From Leuctra nigra (lineage: Eukaryota > Arthropoda > Insecta > Plecoptera > Leuctridae): a stretch of DNA of 64,000 nucleotides. Below the pieces are notes generated by a model that saw nothing but the letters and a program-made list of their open reading frames with translations, ran no database searches and was not told the DNA's origin. The stretch is from positions 37,941,434-38,005,433 of the forward strand of contig OW203764.1 of NCBI GenBank assembly GCA_934045905.1, written 5' to 3'. This document shows, in pieces, positions 25,001 through 38,400 of this stretch; position 1 is the stretch's first letter, and the number at the start of each line of letters is the position of its first letter. Made by a program: the position numbers and the translations under genes.

Positions 25001-28000
25001 TAAGATGGTAATGAGTGCAGAGAGAGTATGTGGCCGGGTAAAGAGAAAGAAGAGAGAAAAGGAAACACCATGGTGGAATGAAAAGGTTAAATACGTGGTT
25101 AAGGAGAAAAGAGACGCATGGCAAAGGAAAGAAATAGCGAGATCTGAGGAGAATAATCGGGCTTACTCTGAAGCAAAACAGCTGGTGAAACAAACTGTCC
25201 AGGAAGAGAAAAAGAAGACAATGGAGGTCTTCACAGCAAAGTTGGATGAGGACTACAAAGGGAATAAGAAAATGCTCTATGGGTTGATGAAGAACAAGAG
25301 AAAGCAAGGAGATTCGAGAAGAAATAAGATAGACGAACAGGGGAACCTTGTAACAGAAGAGGACGAAATCAAGAAAATATGGGAGACCCATTTCAAGAAC
25401 CTGTTGAACAGTTGTCCACACCCTGATGCTCAAACTCTAACCACCAATACTGATGACGCCGGCGTCGACCGTCCAGAAGAGAAAGATATTTCGGTGGAAG
25501 AGATTGCCGTAGCGATTGGAGAAATGAGCAACGGAAAGTCTCCAGGAGTCGACGAAGTTTCAGCTGAGATGCTGAAAGCGGCGGGACCAGCAGGCGCTTA
25601 CTGGCTCTGGAGGGTGATTACGGCAGCATGGCAAGAAAGGAAGATTCTGAGGAATTGGGAAGAAGGAATAATTATCCCCACTTTTAAAAAGGGTAACCGA
25701 GGCCTGTGCCAGAACTATCGCGGAATCACCCTCATGAGCCATTGCGCTAAGGTCTACGAGAAAGTGATTGGAAGAAGGTTGCGAGAACATACTGATCCCT
25801 AACTCTGAGAGGAGCAGTACGGATTCCGAGGTGGAAGATCAACAATTGACTTGATATTTGCCTTAAAGCAGATGATGGAGGCAAAGTTGGAGGAGGGTAG
25901 GGATATGTACATGGTATTTCTGGACCTGCAAAAGGCATACGACTCGCTACCTTGACAGACGGTTTGGCAATGCCTGGAGAGGAAAGGAGTGTATCCTGAG
26001 CTGATTGAACGGGTCCAAAGCACATACAGTAACAGCCGCAGCATGGTCCAGACAGCAGTCGGAAGATCCGGGTGGTTCAACATCAACACAGGTCTCCGAC
26101 AAGGCAATGCACTCTCACCAATGTTATTTAACATCGTCATGGATGAGATGATAAGAAAAGTGGAACGGGAAGAGAGCGACCAGTCAACAACTCTTGTGTT
26201 TGCCGACAACATCATGGTGTGGGGAGAATGTGCACAGGACGTCCAAGAGAAGATCGACAGATGGTATGTAGTAACTCGGGAATACGGGCTCAGGATAAGC
26301 AGAGAAAAGAGTGAGGCCATGGTGATGAGTAGGGATAAGAAAGCCCAAAATACTAACATCCAGCTACAAGGAGAAGTACTCGAAGTAAAGCAGGAGTTCA
26401 AATATCTAGGAAGCATAGTGACCAATGAGGCAAGGATGGGAGCAGAGATATCTAGGCGGTTACACCTTGCCAGTGGATTCTACCAATCAGTCAGAAAGCT
26501 TCTGTGGAACGAAGACATGCCAACCAAATGCAAGATGCTACTCTACAAGACCTACTTCATACATACCAATACTAACTTATGGTGCAGTTACATGGACATT
26601 GACCAACAAAGAAGCAGGAAATGTCCAGGCGGCCGAGATGAAATTCCTCAGAAGCATCGCTGGAGTATCAAAGATGGAAAAGCAAAGAAGTACTGACATA
26701 AGGAAGAAGCTAGGTGTTGAGAGCCTCAACTATAAGATAGGAAGAGACAGACTACGCTGGTATGGTCATCTTAGAAGAATGAATCCCAAGAGAATACCGA
26801 AGAGAGAATTTGAAAGAGCGAGAGACCGGGAAAGCAGAAGGGGTAGACCGAGAGTGAAGTGGGAGGACCAGGTGAAGTGGGATGTAGAGGAAAGAGGTGA
26901 GGAGTGGGGAACAGTAACTGCAGGAAGATTGTGGGAGGACAGAGTGAGGTGGAGAGTCATGGTGGAGCGGCAGCAACCAGAATACGAAGAGGAGGAGGAA
27001 GAAGAAGAGTGTGATGTGTCAGGACCGGCCACCCGATATCACTGAAGCGAAGGCCCAAGATGGATGGTGGAATTCCACCCCCCGACCCGACATTGTGTTG
27101 GAAACGGGAGACAGATATTTATTATTATACAGTTTGGAGGACTTTTAATTATACAGGTGCTTGTTAATGACTGAACTTTAACCTCAGCAGAAATGCTCCA
27201 AACATCTTATTATTTCGAATAATAGTGTTTTCCCCCCAGTACTGTGGGAGGTAGAAAGAAGACAGTCCAAGTCTATTAGTAGACAATCTTCCCTGTTAAC
27301 TTGACTCTCGACTAGGGATGATGGCTGATGATGGATGATGGATGATGGCAGAAAGGATGGCTGTTGGAATAGAGTACTAGAGTGCCACGCCCACTAGGCA
27401 CTTCCGGAGGATTTGTGGATTTATCTCTTATGGAAAATAACATGGGGACTTACTTTGATTGCTGGTCATTTGTAAACGAAACAGAGTTAAGAAAATCCCA
27501 ATACACCACCATTAACTTCAATCTTTCATTTATAATATTATGTCGACACATCTCTTCATATATACCAAATTTAAACTGTAACAAGGTAAACAACACACTA
27601 CACAGGTTATGACGTCACGAAAATGTACACCGGTGCAAGATGTAAATTCAATGAACTGTCAGTCTACATTTCAATAGTTCATTTACATTTCGTTTTATGG
27701 TAACTTGCAATTAAAATAACTATAATATGAACTTGATTCAGTTCATAGACTCGAAAACACAGAAATAATTCAGTTTTGTTTACTTTTTATCAACAATCGA
27801 AAATTGACATGCAAGGCCTGGCATCATTGTTGAAAATTGTTTCATTTGTTTTTCATTTTTGTAAAGTCGCAGTTGCCAACTCGCTTCCCAGGACATCGCA
27901 CCGCGCCGTGTTAAAATATATTATTGATGTAGATTGCAACGTCGCACTTTGGAGCTGTTGAATAACTTAAGGAAGAATGAGTGATATAATCACGGTCTTC

Positions 28001-31000
28001 TGGAAATTTCTACTAATTCGCAAAGAATTTCGAATTTCTAGAAGGCCGTGTTACCATGGCAACACATATTTTTACATGTAAAACTGCACTTTTCAGATGA
28101 AAAAACGTAAAAATAATGCAGTAAAACCCTCATAGCTCGGTAAAACGTCCACGAAGGTATACATTTTAATTTTTTTTATAATAAAATATTGCATCTGATA
28201 CATGCTATATAGTAGTTTTTCAAAAAATTCTATAGGTGGGAAAGCAGCCAAATACGCTTGTAAAATTATCAGAATGACTTTTTCCGTATGGTCGCAATGT
28301 TAAACTGAGAAAAAAATGTAACTTTGAAGTGATATATCTCGAAAATTAGTTCACGTTGACCACTTTTTCTTGCCATATTATGATGCAGAACATAAAAATC
28401 TATTTATATGCGAAATTTGAACGATTTCTATACATAAGTGCAATTCGGAGATCCCTCCTTAAACAGATTAACTACTGTATATATTTAAAGAGATGTGTCA
28501 ACATAATATTATAAATGAAAGATTGAAGTTAATGGTGGTTTATTGGGATTTTCTTAACTCTGTTTCGTTTACAAATGACCAGCAATCAATGTAAGTCCCC
28601 ATGTTATTTTCCATAAGAGGTAAATCCACAAATCCTCCGGAAGTGCCTATTGGCGTGGCATTCTAGTACTCTATTGAACTCTGGAGCTACTGCGAAATTC
28701 TCTACCTCAGAGGTACAGTACAGATTTGCTCCATCAACTGCTAAGCTGACAAAACAGTGTAGGTATCTGTGTCAAGTACAGTGGCTGAGACTCACCGGAT
28801 GGATGGGCTCTGGCTTGATCTCGAGCGCGGCCAACGTGTCCAACACCTGGGCCTCCAGCTCGGGACTGAGCTTCACGGGATACGGCTTCAGCAGCTCGGA
28901 ATTCTTGTCCTTCGTCATGGTCCCGCTGAAGGCTTCAATCGCACCGACATGGAACAGCTGGCGGACCAGTGACAGCGCGCATCTCTTGCTTGCCGCGTGC
29001 CTGTCGGGGCCGGTTTCACGCCCGGTTATCACTGCAAGCAACGTGGTGTCATTCAATGGACTCGGCTCTCATCTCATTACTATATTAGCAATTACTATTT
29101 AGGTTAAAATGAATCTATTTCATCTTAAGTTCGATTCATGTCCTACATATCTAATTCAGCTGAAAACATTCATTTAATTTAATTTAATTTTTAATTTACA
29201 GTACGATTTCCAATTCATGAGTATGACCCTAATAAACATTATGCTTCATTAGGATTGATTTACTTTTGGTATTGGTTGGCAACACAGCCAATACCAACTC
29301 ATTCAAACGTCAACTCATTTAGAAAAGAAAAGCAAGAGACAGAGAAACTTATCTAATATTCGTTGACTTTAAAAAGGCTTACGATAGAGTGCAAATTAAC
29401 AAGTTGTTTGAAGTGAAGACAAGCAGCTCGATTCATCATAAATATACTGACGATGTCAGAAATTTGTACGACGGACGGAAAAGTGTTATTAAAGTCGGGA
29501 ATAGAGTATCAGAAGCGTTCAGTATCTATGACGAAAGGTCTCCGGCAAGGCTGAATCACATGTCACAGCAGACATATTGGACAAGGAAATACGCCTCATG
29601 GGTTATAAACATGTAAGATGTGACTCACAAAGCCGACACACAGGCGGGGTCATTTTATACATATTAAAATCGTTGAAATTTGTGGTCATTCATAACTCTG
29701 CTGAATCCAGTGGGAGTTGGGTGCTTGGAATCAAACTCAAGCTTAGACGAGTAAACATAATTGTATTTACTGTGTACCACTCTCCAAATGCAAACCATGC
29801 AGAATTTATTCAATATTTCACGGAGGTAGTGTGCGAAAGCATAATGAACAAGCATAAGGGTACTACAACGGTGATTGTAGGTGACTTTAATATGGATATT
29901 CTCAAGCCCAATGCTATCACTAGAAACATGATTGGTGGTATTGAAACGTATGGTCTAACTCAAATTGTAAATCAACCAACTAGAATAACGAAAATGAGTG
30001 AAACTCTTATAGACTACATAATCACTAATTGTGACAAGGTTACATTTGGAGTGGGAGGAGGTCCCGGTATTGGAGACCATGAATCGTTCATGATTGACAT
30101 AAACACTGAAGCAAGACGAGAAAGAGAAGTAGATTTGTACAGTCTGTTTGACTGGAGAGGTTATGACGTAGCTAGGTTTAGAGCAGATCTAGAAGAGCAA
30201 GAGTATGATATGTTGGAAACTGATGTAAACCTAGCCTCTCAAATATTTGTTCAAGGTCTAACAAGTGCGAAAGAGAAAAATCTTACAAGCATTTTGAAGA
30301 AGAGAGGAAATATAGGGGTCCCATGGATAACTGATGAGATAAGGAAGGAGATGCAGTTGAGAAATAATTATTTTAAAAGAGCGAAACTTAGTCGACTTCA
30401 AAGTGATTGGGATGAATTTAAAAGGTATCGAAATCGAGTTCTTAGCATGCTCAGAAAATCAAAATATGATTATTACTATGAAAAGATTGACAGACAAAGA
30501 GGAGATAGTAAGGGTATGTGGAAAACTCTTAAGAAACTTGTAAGTGAAAAGAATCAGAAGTGTACTGCAGATGAGATTGTCTTATGCAATGGTAGCATAA
30601 TATCAGATAAGGTAGACATTGCAAATCACTTTAATACATATTTTTCTGAGAGTGTTGAAGAGATTATAAGTAATATTTCGGAAATAGATATAAATAATAT
30701 TAGTAATAGAATAGTTGACCAGGTTGAACTTAACCAGTACAACCGAGTGAGTAAAGATATCATCATGTGTGACTTCAAACAAGTTCAAATCCAGGATTTA
30801 AATAAGCTAGTGATGGATTTAAAAAATAAAGGAGGTGGAACTCTGGATGGAATCTCTGTCAGATTGTTAAAAGATGGGTATCCTAGCATTAAGCATAGAC
30901 TACTTCATTTAATTAATTTATCATTAAGTAAAGGCGTAATTCCCAAAAGTTGGAAAGAAACACTTGTAATTCCGGTCCCTAAAGTTGCTGGGACTACATT

Positions 31001-32459
31001 AATTGATCAATTTAGGCCGATAAATATGCTGCCAATTTATGAAAAACTGCTGGAGCTTGTTGTACACTCTCAGTTAGAGGAATATTTTTATAAAAATAAC
31101 TTTATTATGACTAATCAATCTGGATTCCGGAAAGGTCACTCCTGTGAAACAGCGGTGCAGTGGATGGTTTCTGAGTGGAACAAACTAAGAGATAATAATT
31201 TATCAATATTGTCAGTTTTCCTGGACTTCAAAAGGGCTTTTGAGACCATCGATAGGAAAAGGTTGTTAATGAAATTGCAATATATGTATGGTGTTCAAGG
31301 TACTGTGTACCAGTGGCTCGATGATTATCTCAATGAGAGAGCTCAAAGAACTAAATTTGATGGGGAAATCTCAGACACTATCGATGTAAATCTAGGAGTA
31401 CCACAAGGCTCAGTCTTAGGACCATTCTTATTTTCAGTGTATGTTAATGACATAAATTGTTGTTTAAATAAATGTGTGATAAATGTCTATGCAGATGATA
31501 CAGTCATCTTCTATGGTGGAAATGATATGACTGATTTGAACAATACATTGAACGAAGAATTGAAGGTAGTGACTGACTGGTTGAGCATTAATATGCTAAA
31601 GCTGAACAATAGTAAGTGTAAGGCAATGATGATTGGTACTGGGAAACTACATTATATGAACACAACTGATAATTGTGAAGTTAATATTGTACTAAATGGT
31701 GAGTTAGTGGAATGTGTTAAATCATTCAAATACTTAGGTATGTTGTTGGATGTAAATCTAAGTTTTAAACAACATATACTGTACATAGAGAACAAAATCA
31801 GAAAAAAACTTAGCTACCTTAGTAGGATAGGTCAGCACCTGACAGTAGCCACAAAACTATGTATATATAACACTATTATTAAACCACACCTTACCTTTTG
31901 TATGATTTTATTGTATCAGGCATTTAATACAGATATTGAAAGACTACAGATTCTACAAAATAGAGGCATGAGGATTATTCTGAAATGTAGTAGATATACA
32001 CCTGTAAATACTATGTTAAAATCTCTAAATTGGCTAAGGATTAAGGATTATGTGTATTTTCAAGGCATGTGTTTTATTTACAAACTTCAAAATGGTCTTC
32101 TACCTGCATATTTTACAAACACTGAAAAAGTTGAAAATGTCCATCAGCATTACACGAGAGCGCATAATAATTTTTTTCTAAACCATGTTCATAAACAATC
32201 ATCGGCCAAATCTTTATTTTATCTTGGGATTCGTTCTTTTAATGCTCTTCCACTTAATGTTAAAAGTGTGAGGAGTCTTAGCATATTTAAAAGCAAACTT
32301 TTAGAAATTATAGTGACGGAAACATTTATGTTGACATCCTAATTAGATTATTCTATGTTTTTAGTGTGTTAATTCTTTGGTTTGTGTCTTTATTGTGTAT
32401 CTTTATGTATCTTTGTATTGTACTGATTTGTGAAAGATAGCGCTTGCGCTAAATAAAGA

Positions 32460-32493
<34 letters not shown>

Positions 32494-35400
32494 CTCCCAC
32501 ATTATTTAAGGTGTATAAATACTGTGTTGAAAGAATGACAAGCAAAGTGCAGGCAAATGGGTATTGACATCGATGGAAAGTTCCGAAATACACTTTTGTT
32601 TGCTGATGACCAGGTGGTCGTAGTGTCAGACAATTATGATTTTAACTTCATGATGGAAAGTTGTCAGAGACTTATGAGTTATGACAAGACAAAATATCTA
32701 GTAGCAGGAGGAAGAGGGCAGGATATGGACAACAATGGTAAGCTACTTAAATCCTGTACAGAATATATACCTAAGTATTGGGAGTGATTTTATCTGAAGA
32801 AGGAAATAGCAGGCAAGAAATAACAAGTAGAATCAAACAAGCAAAACAAGCGACGCAACAACTTAATCTTTGTTGTGGTCTGAGCATCTAAGACGTGATA
32901 CGAAAAAATATTTATGACATAGTTAAGAGCATTCGTACGTAGGTATGGAGCAGAAACATTGGAAATCACAAAACGAAATAGGGACCGGTTGTTGGCTACT
33001 GAAATGGATTTTCTCAGAAGGAGTGTAGTGTTGGCAACTTTTCTAATGGACACACGTTCAGGATTCAGCAGCCACAGGCTGCAGTTGTGTTGTATTGTAA
33101 TAATAAAGTATTGATTCACTATGCAAGTGTTAACTGGTATTTAATGGTAGCAACAGCACCTCATCCTGAACCACACAGGAGTTGTCGAGTGTCACGGCTG
33201 CAACAAGGAATGAGAAATCAGAAGACAGATGGAAGTGATAAAAACATTACTCGATGATATTGAAAAGAAGATGTTGCTGTGGTATGGACATATGCGACGG
33301 ATGGATCCCGACAGGTGGCCTCAGAAAATGTGGGATGGAGTCCTTTTGGGAGAAGAAAGCGTGGTCGTCCTGAGAGAGAATGGCAAGAAGAGGTGGTTGA
33401 GGCGATGAGGAAGAGAGAGCTGCTGGAGGACCAATGGATAGATAGAGGCATGGCAGTTGGGGTGTGAGACACAAACAGAATGTTGTAAACGCTCGCTAAA
33501 AAAAAAGAAAAAAATAGAAATGGCCCCTAAGTCCTAAAATTATTCTATAATTATAGAATTAACTTATTCGATTGTGAAAATTTGTGGGAATAGGTACCTA
33601 ACAAGAATTGGATTCGTGTAGTCTGTACCAAATCAGTCTTGTCAATGAGTGTAGGAGCGAGGTGTATGCAATAGAAGAAAAATGTACACTTACTTATTCT
33701 TCGCCCCAGATGCCTGAAGTACATTATTTTCTCAGCACTCCAGATCCTGTAATTTACAAGGCCATTGTATTCGATTTCATTGATTGAAAGTAATAGAAGA
33801 GAAAACTGGGCAATAATTGTTATGTCTCTTGATTATTGTGACAGTTTGTAACAGTGTAAAATCATTTTAAACATAATTAATTACACAATTATAATTACAA
33901 CCATTACCTATAGGGTCGTTCCGCGTCAGTTCCACCAATGAATATTGATGACCCTCTTCAATTTTGATGAAACTTGCTAGGATTGTTAACTATTCCAAAT
34001 AAGCAATACTTATATTTTGTTTGGCCAAATTTTCATCCCGTATCGAATTACAGCCAACTCAAAATTTGACAATTTCGACAAAACAGCTTCATGTCAATGT
34101 CTCTAGTTTCCACACGAATTAAGATAGACAAAAAATGTGTTTACAAAAGTTGTAAATAATTGTACACACTTTCATAAAAAAAATAATTGGTCCCACCAAA
34201 ATCAAAATTTTTAGGGGGGAAACTCAAAATTTTGACTATTTTGACCCCCCCTAAAAAATGGTGTTTTTTAAAATTATAAAAAAAAATATATGTTAATCCT
34301 CATTGAATTAGCTATCTTTTCAATTCAGGTTAAGAGTGGGCAGACTCTTAGTTCCAGAGATATGAATTAATGTGTGCTGCGCTGAGAGGTAAAACAGCGT
34401 GCTGTGATAGCGCTAGCGGCGGTTTTCAATAGAATCACTAGATTTAAATATAGAAAGGGTAGATTTAAAAATTTTGTATTAGCTATCTATTCAGTTAAGG
34501 TTTTGAGTGGGCAGACTTTTGGTTTCAGAAATATGGAATTTTATGTACCGCTCGAAAGTGTAAAACCGCGCACGTGTAATAGCGCTATAGGCGGGTTTGG
34601 ATAAGATTTAAAGGTTAGAATTAAAAAATCCCAAAAAATTAACGTAATCATCATTTTATTAGCTATCTATTCAGCTAAGGTTTTCAATGAGTAGACTTTT
34701 GGTTTCAGGAATATGGAAATATTGTATGAACCGCTCGGAAGTGAAAAACCGCGCGCGTGTAATAGGCGGGTTTGCAATACAAAGGTTAGGATTAAAAACT
34801 TAAAAAAAGTATTGTCATCATATTCTTATATATATATCAGTTATATTCAATACATTCAGTTAAGGATTTGAGTGGCAACACTTTTGGTTTCAGAGATATG
34901 AGTTTTTATATGCATTTCGGATTTGTAAATCCGTTTGTGCATTCAATGCCTACATTCAAAAATATGAAATTCTTAAATTAGAAGTGACTGTAGCGTGTGT
35001 GGGGGGGGGGGGGGGGGGGCGTGACCTTGTAAATGCAACTAATAGGTCAGAAGACCAATACGCGGATTATCTCCATGAGGCGGGACAATGTAAACAATTT
35101 AATTGATTAAAACCTAGACAACATGAGAAGGACATAGGTATATGAGAATGATTATTTTATTGGGGGTACATTGCAATACATACAGGTATAGCTAGCCCTT
35201 GCCCAAAGGATTGAAAGAATCTCCGATGATGGCAATACAATATACCATACACTCGCACTTTCTAAAAAGGACACAAATCGGTAATCTCAAATACTTATTA
35301 GTACAGAATCAATCAGAATTGAGGATGGTTGCCATTTACTTGCTAGAAACAAACTTATAACACTTGAAATCTAAAAGCATCCCAACGACCAAACGTGGTG

Positions 35401-38400
35401 CTGAACGAGATAATACATTCTTAAATGTGATAATTTTGATTTTAGAATTTATATTCATGACATTATTCAACAATTCTACATTGTGTTGCACACACACTAT
35501 TTACAAAAGTGTGCCCACTGAAAACCTTAGCTTAATAGATACTAGCTAAGACAATGATGAATACAATATATATATTTTTTTAAATTGTTTTCGAATCTTT
35601 TTATATTTACATCATGTGCTTCGATTAAAACCCGCCTATCGCTATCACACGCACGCCGTATTTACCTCTCCTCGCTGTACATAAAAAAACAGATCCCTGA
35701 AACCAAAAGTCGACCCACTCAAAACCTTAGCTGAATAGATAGATAATACAATGATGACGAAAATAACATTTTTTTGAAGTTTTTAATCCAAATCTTTCTA
35801 TATTTAAATCTTATCTAAACCCGCCTATAGCGCTATTACAGGTGCGCGGTTTTACACTTTCGAGTGGTGCATAAAATTCCATATTTCTGAAACCAAAAGT
35901 CTGCCCACTCAAAACCTTAACTGAATAGATAGCTAATACAATGATGATGACCATTGAATTTTTTTCAATTTTTAAATCTACCTTTTCTATATTTAAATCT
36001 AGTGATTCTATTGAAACCCGCCGCTAGCGCTATCACAGCACGCTGTTTTACCTCTCAGCGCATTCATATCTCTGGAACTAAGAGTCTGCCCACTCTAAAC
36101 CTTAATTGAAAAGATAGCTAATTCAATGAAGATTAACATATATTTTTTTCAGAATGTTAAAAAACGCCGTTTTTTAGGGGGGGGGGGGTCAAAATAGTCA
36201 AAATTTTGAGTTTCCCCCCTAAAAATTTTGATTTTGGTGGGAACAATTATTTTTTTTATGAAAGTGTGTACAATTATCTACAACTTTTGTAAAAAAAATT
36301 TTTGTCTATCTTAATTCGTGTGGAACCTAGAGACATTGACATGAAGCTGTTTTGTCGAAATTGTCAAATTTTGAGTTGGCTGTAATTCGATACGGGATGA
36401 AAATTTGGCCAAAAAAAAAGACGTATATGCTTATTTGGAATAGTTAACAATCCTAGCAAGTTTCATCAAAATCGAAGAGGGTCGTTCATATTTTCACGTT
36501 TTTTTGGTCGATGGGACGTGGAACGACCAGCAAGTATGGAAAATAAAGATAAAAACATGCATAATCAAATTTCTGTTCCAAGAAAAAATATGTTTTATTT
36601 GTGAAGAATACTAAATAAGTTGATGGGATCTAACAGCCTCATGCTCAACTGAATTTGCGTCCACAAGTAGACATTTGCGGGTAAGTCTGCAACACAACAT
36701 CACCACCACCAGACTAGGTAATTACATACGGAACACAGTCTGTACACTTGCATTGATTTATCTGGAAATTCTTTTCAGCATGAGGCTGTTAGGCAACAAT
36801 TAATTACCTCATGGAGCATCAAGCCAGATTACAATAAAAAGGTAAACATTTCAGGGCTCAGAGATAGCTATTATGTACTACGTATGAATATGATTCTATG
36901 ACATTTAAATGCAATGTTAACTGTACACTAGGAAAACGCTCTGTGTGACGCGTTGATGAGCGAGCATGGATACACGCAACACCTCGAACCAAAATTATGT
37001 CTATCGAAAATGGCTTTAAAAGCAAATAATTCTTGAATTTCGTCACCAAAAATATTGGTCCCAATAACCTTGCTAAGTTTTAAGTTGATCGATTAACCCT
37101 TAGATTGAACGGTTCCTTGTTAAGTTTCAAAAATCACAGGATATCTTTCAAAAAATATACCTGGAACCACTCATATGATATGATATTAGTGTGTACACAA
37201 TATCAGATCAATCTGTTGAACGGTAATTATTAGTTTCATTTCGTTTGAAACTTTCTGCTCTAACTACCTTGCCTTGAACTGAAGATTCGAAGTCGCCGTG
37301 AATTTGACTGCCAACACGCAAAATGTCCCTAGAATTACAAAAACTTTTGAAAATAACGACAGATTTGACTGAAAATTGGCAAAAATATCTTAAATGTTGG
37401 TACCAATGACCATGCAAAGTTTTTAGTTGGTCGGTCAATCGGTTCTAGTTTAAATTTCAAAAATCACAGGAAATATGGTTTCAAATTTAAACCAATGGGA
37501 GAATTTTGCTGAAACTTTTTATGATTGGGTAAAATGTTGGTTGCAATGACTTTGCTAAATTTCAAATTGATCGGAGCAACCAATCGAAAGATATTTTTTT
37601 AAAACTTGAACCAATCACAGGAGCCCGTTCAAAAACGATCCCAGGGACCGCATAGATTACGTTATCATATGTGCAAAGTTTCAGATCGATTGAATTTGCG
37701 GTTTAACCTGGGCTCTGCGGACAAAAAAAAAAAAAAAAAAAAAAAAAAACAAAAAACACTCGGAGAAAGTGCCATAAGAGTACCGTGGTGACGCTCGCTA
37801 CGCTCGCTCAACAACTGTTTAATCACACCTACTATTTTCACTTTAACAACTCAACAAAAGAACGGGATTCGAAAGAAACGGATTGGCTGATAAAATTCAA
37901 TGGCATTATCTGATGAAGTCTACGCTACCCAACTCGTCATCAAACTCTAGTAGGTGAGCACTGGCATAACTTCGATGTTAAAGCCCCCCACTAAGGGGGG
38001 GGGGGGGGGGGGGATGGGCAGAGCTAAGTCAAAAATTTAGATAGAATGAATAGTTACCTTAAAAAATTAAATTATCGATAATCAATAGAAAGGTATTTAG
38101 TAAATTAAAGAATTTAAATGATCAAGTCGGCCATAATTTGTTCAAATTGCTTTAAAATGCACTAAATAATACCCCATAAAAACACTCCGTGTAAAAAAAA
38201 CAGCCAAGTCAACTCAAATAAAAAAAATTATGAAATCTAAAAAATTCTGCACTGAAAAGTAGTGATATCAAAAAATGAGCCAAGTCAAAACTTTATTTGA
38301 AAATCAAAAAATACTTGGCGCATCGTGTATATAAATAGCTTAGAAGTATAGGCCAGATATAAAATATACATCAAATATACATATACATATAGTATACCTA

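Larger units (their letters stand above)
22690..27045 (+). pseudogene. LINE-2 endonuclease-reverse transcriptase, split and with stops
   Basis: Endonuclease start: [13 protein letters not shown] and [12 protein letters not shown], up to RAGY at 22947. H3 then intervenes, and the frame resumes at 24265 with [24 protein letters not shown] and DSDHRLLVV. The RT shows [46 protein letters not shown] and [11 protein letters not shown]. Damage: in-frame stops at about 25800, 25809 and 25954, a frameshift near 26560, and the catalytic box reads FADN rather than FADD. The C-terminus has [11 protein letters not shown] and a [10 protein letters not shown] segment. It is a dead copy. Confidence 0.88.
21230..27135 (+). 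mobile_element. Non-LTR retrotransposon LINE-2 with PHD-type ORF1, decayed
   Basis: This near full-length element has an ORF1 from about 21247, then endonuclease, reverse transcriptase and a C-terminal WYGHLRRM domain to 27045. It is interrupted by Helitron-like copy H3 at 22948-24264. The endonuclease style ([29 protein letters not shown]) and the tail resemble RTE/CFDP2-like elements of insects, but clade assignment is uncertain. The 3' end is approximate. Confidence 0.85.
29344..33500 (+). mobile_element. Older RT fragment LINE-4, split by LINE-3
   Basis: The left piece (29344-29550) encodes [18 protein letters not shown], then VGNRVSEAF and GLRQG-like residues. The right piece (32493-33500) resumes with LSPTLF-like residues, [17 protein letters not shown] (catalytic box) and a C-terminal [17 protein letters not shown]. 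Together they are one reverse transcriptase of a different family from LINE-3, 5'-truncated and frame-damaged, with an A-rich end at about 33495-33515. Confidence 0.8.

Noticed and set aside
21385..26025. Minus-strand frames across LINE-2
   Set aside because: Shadows of the purine-rich LINE coding strand.
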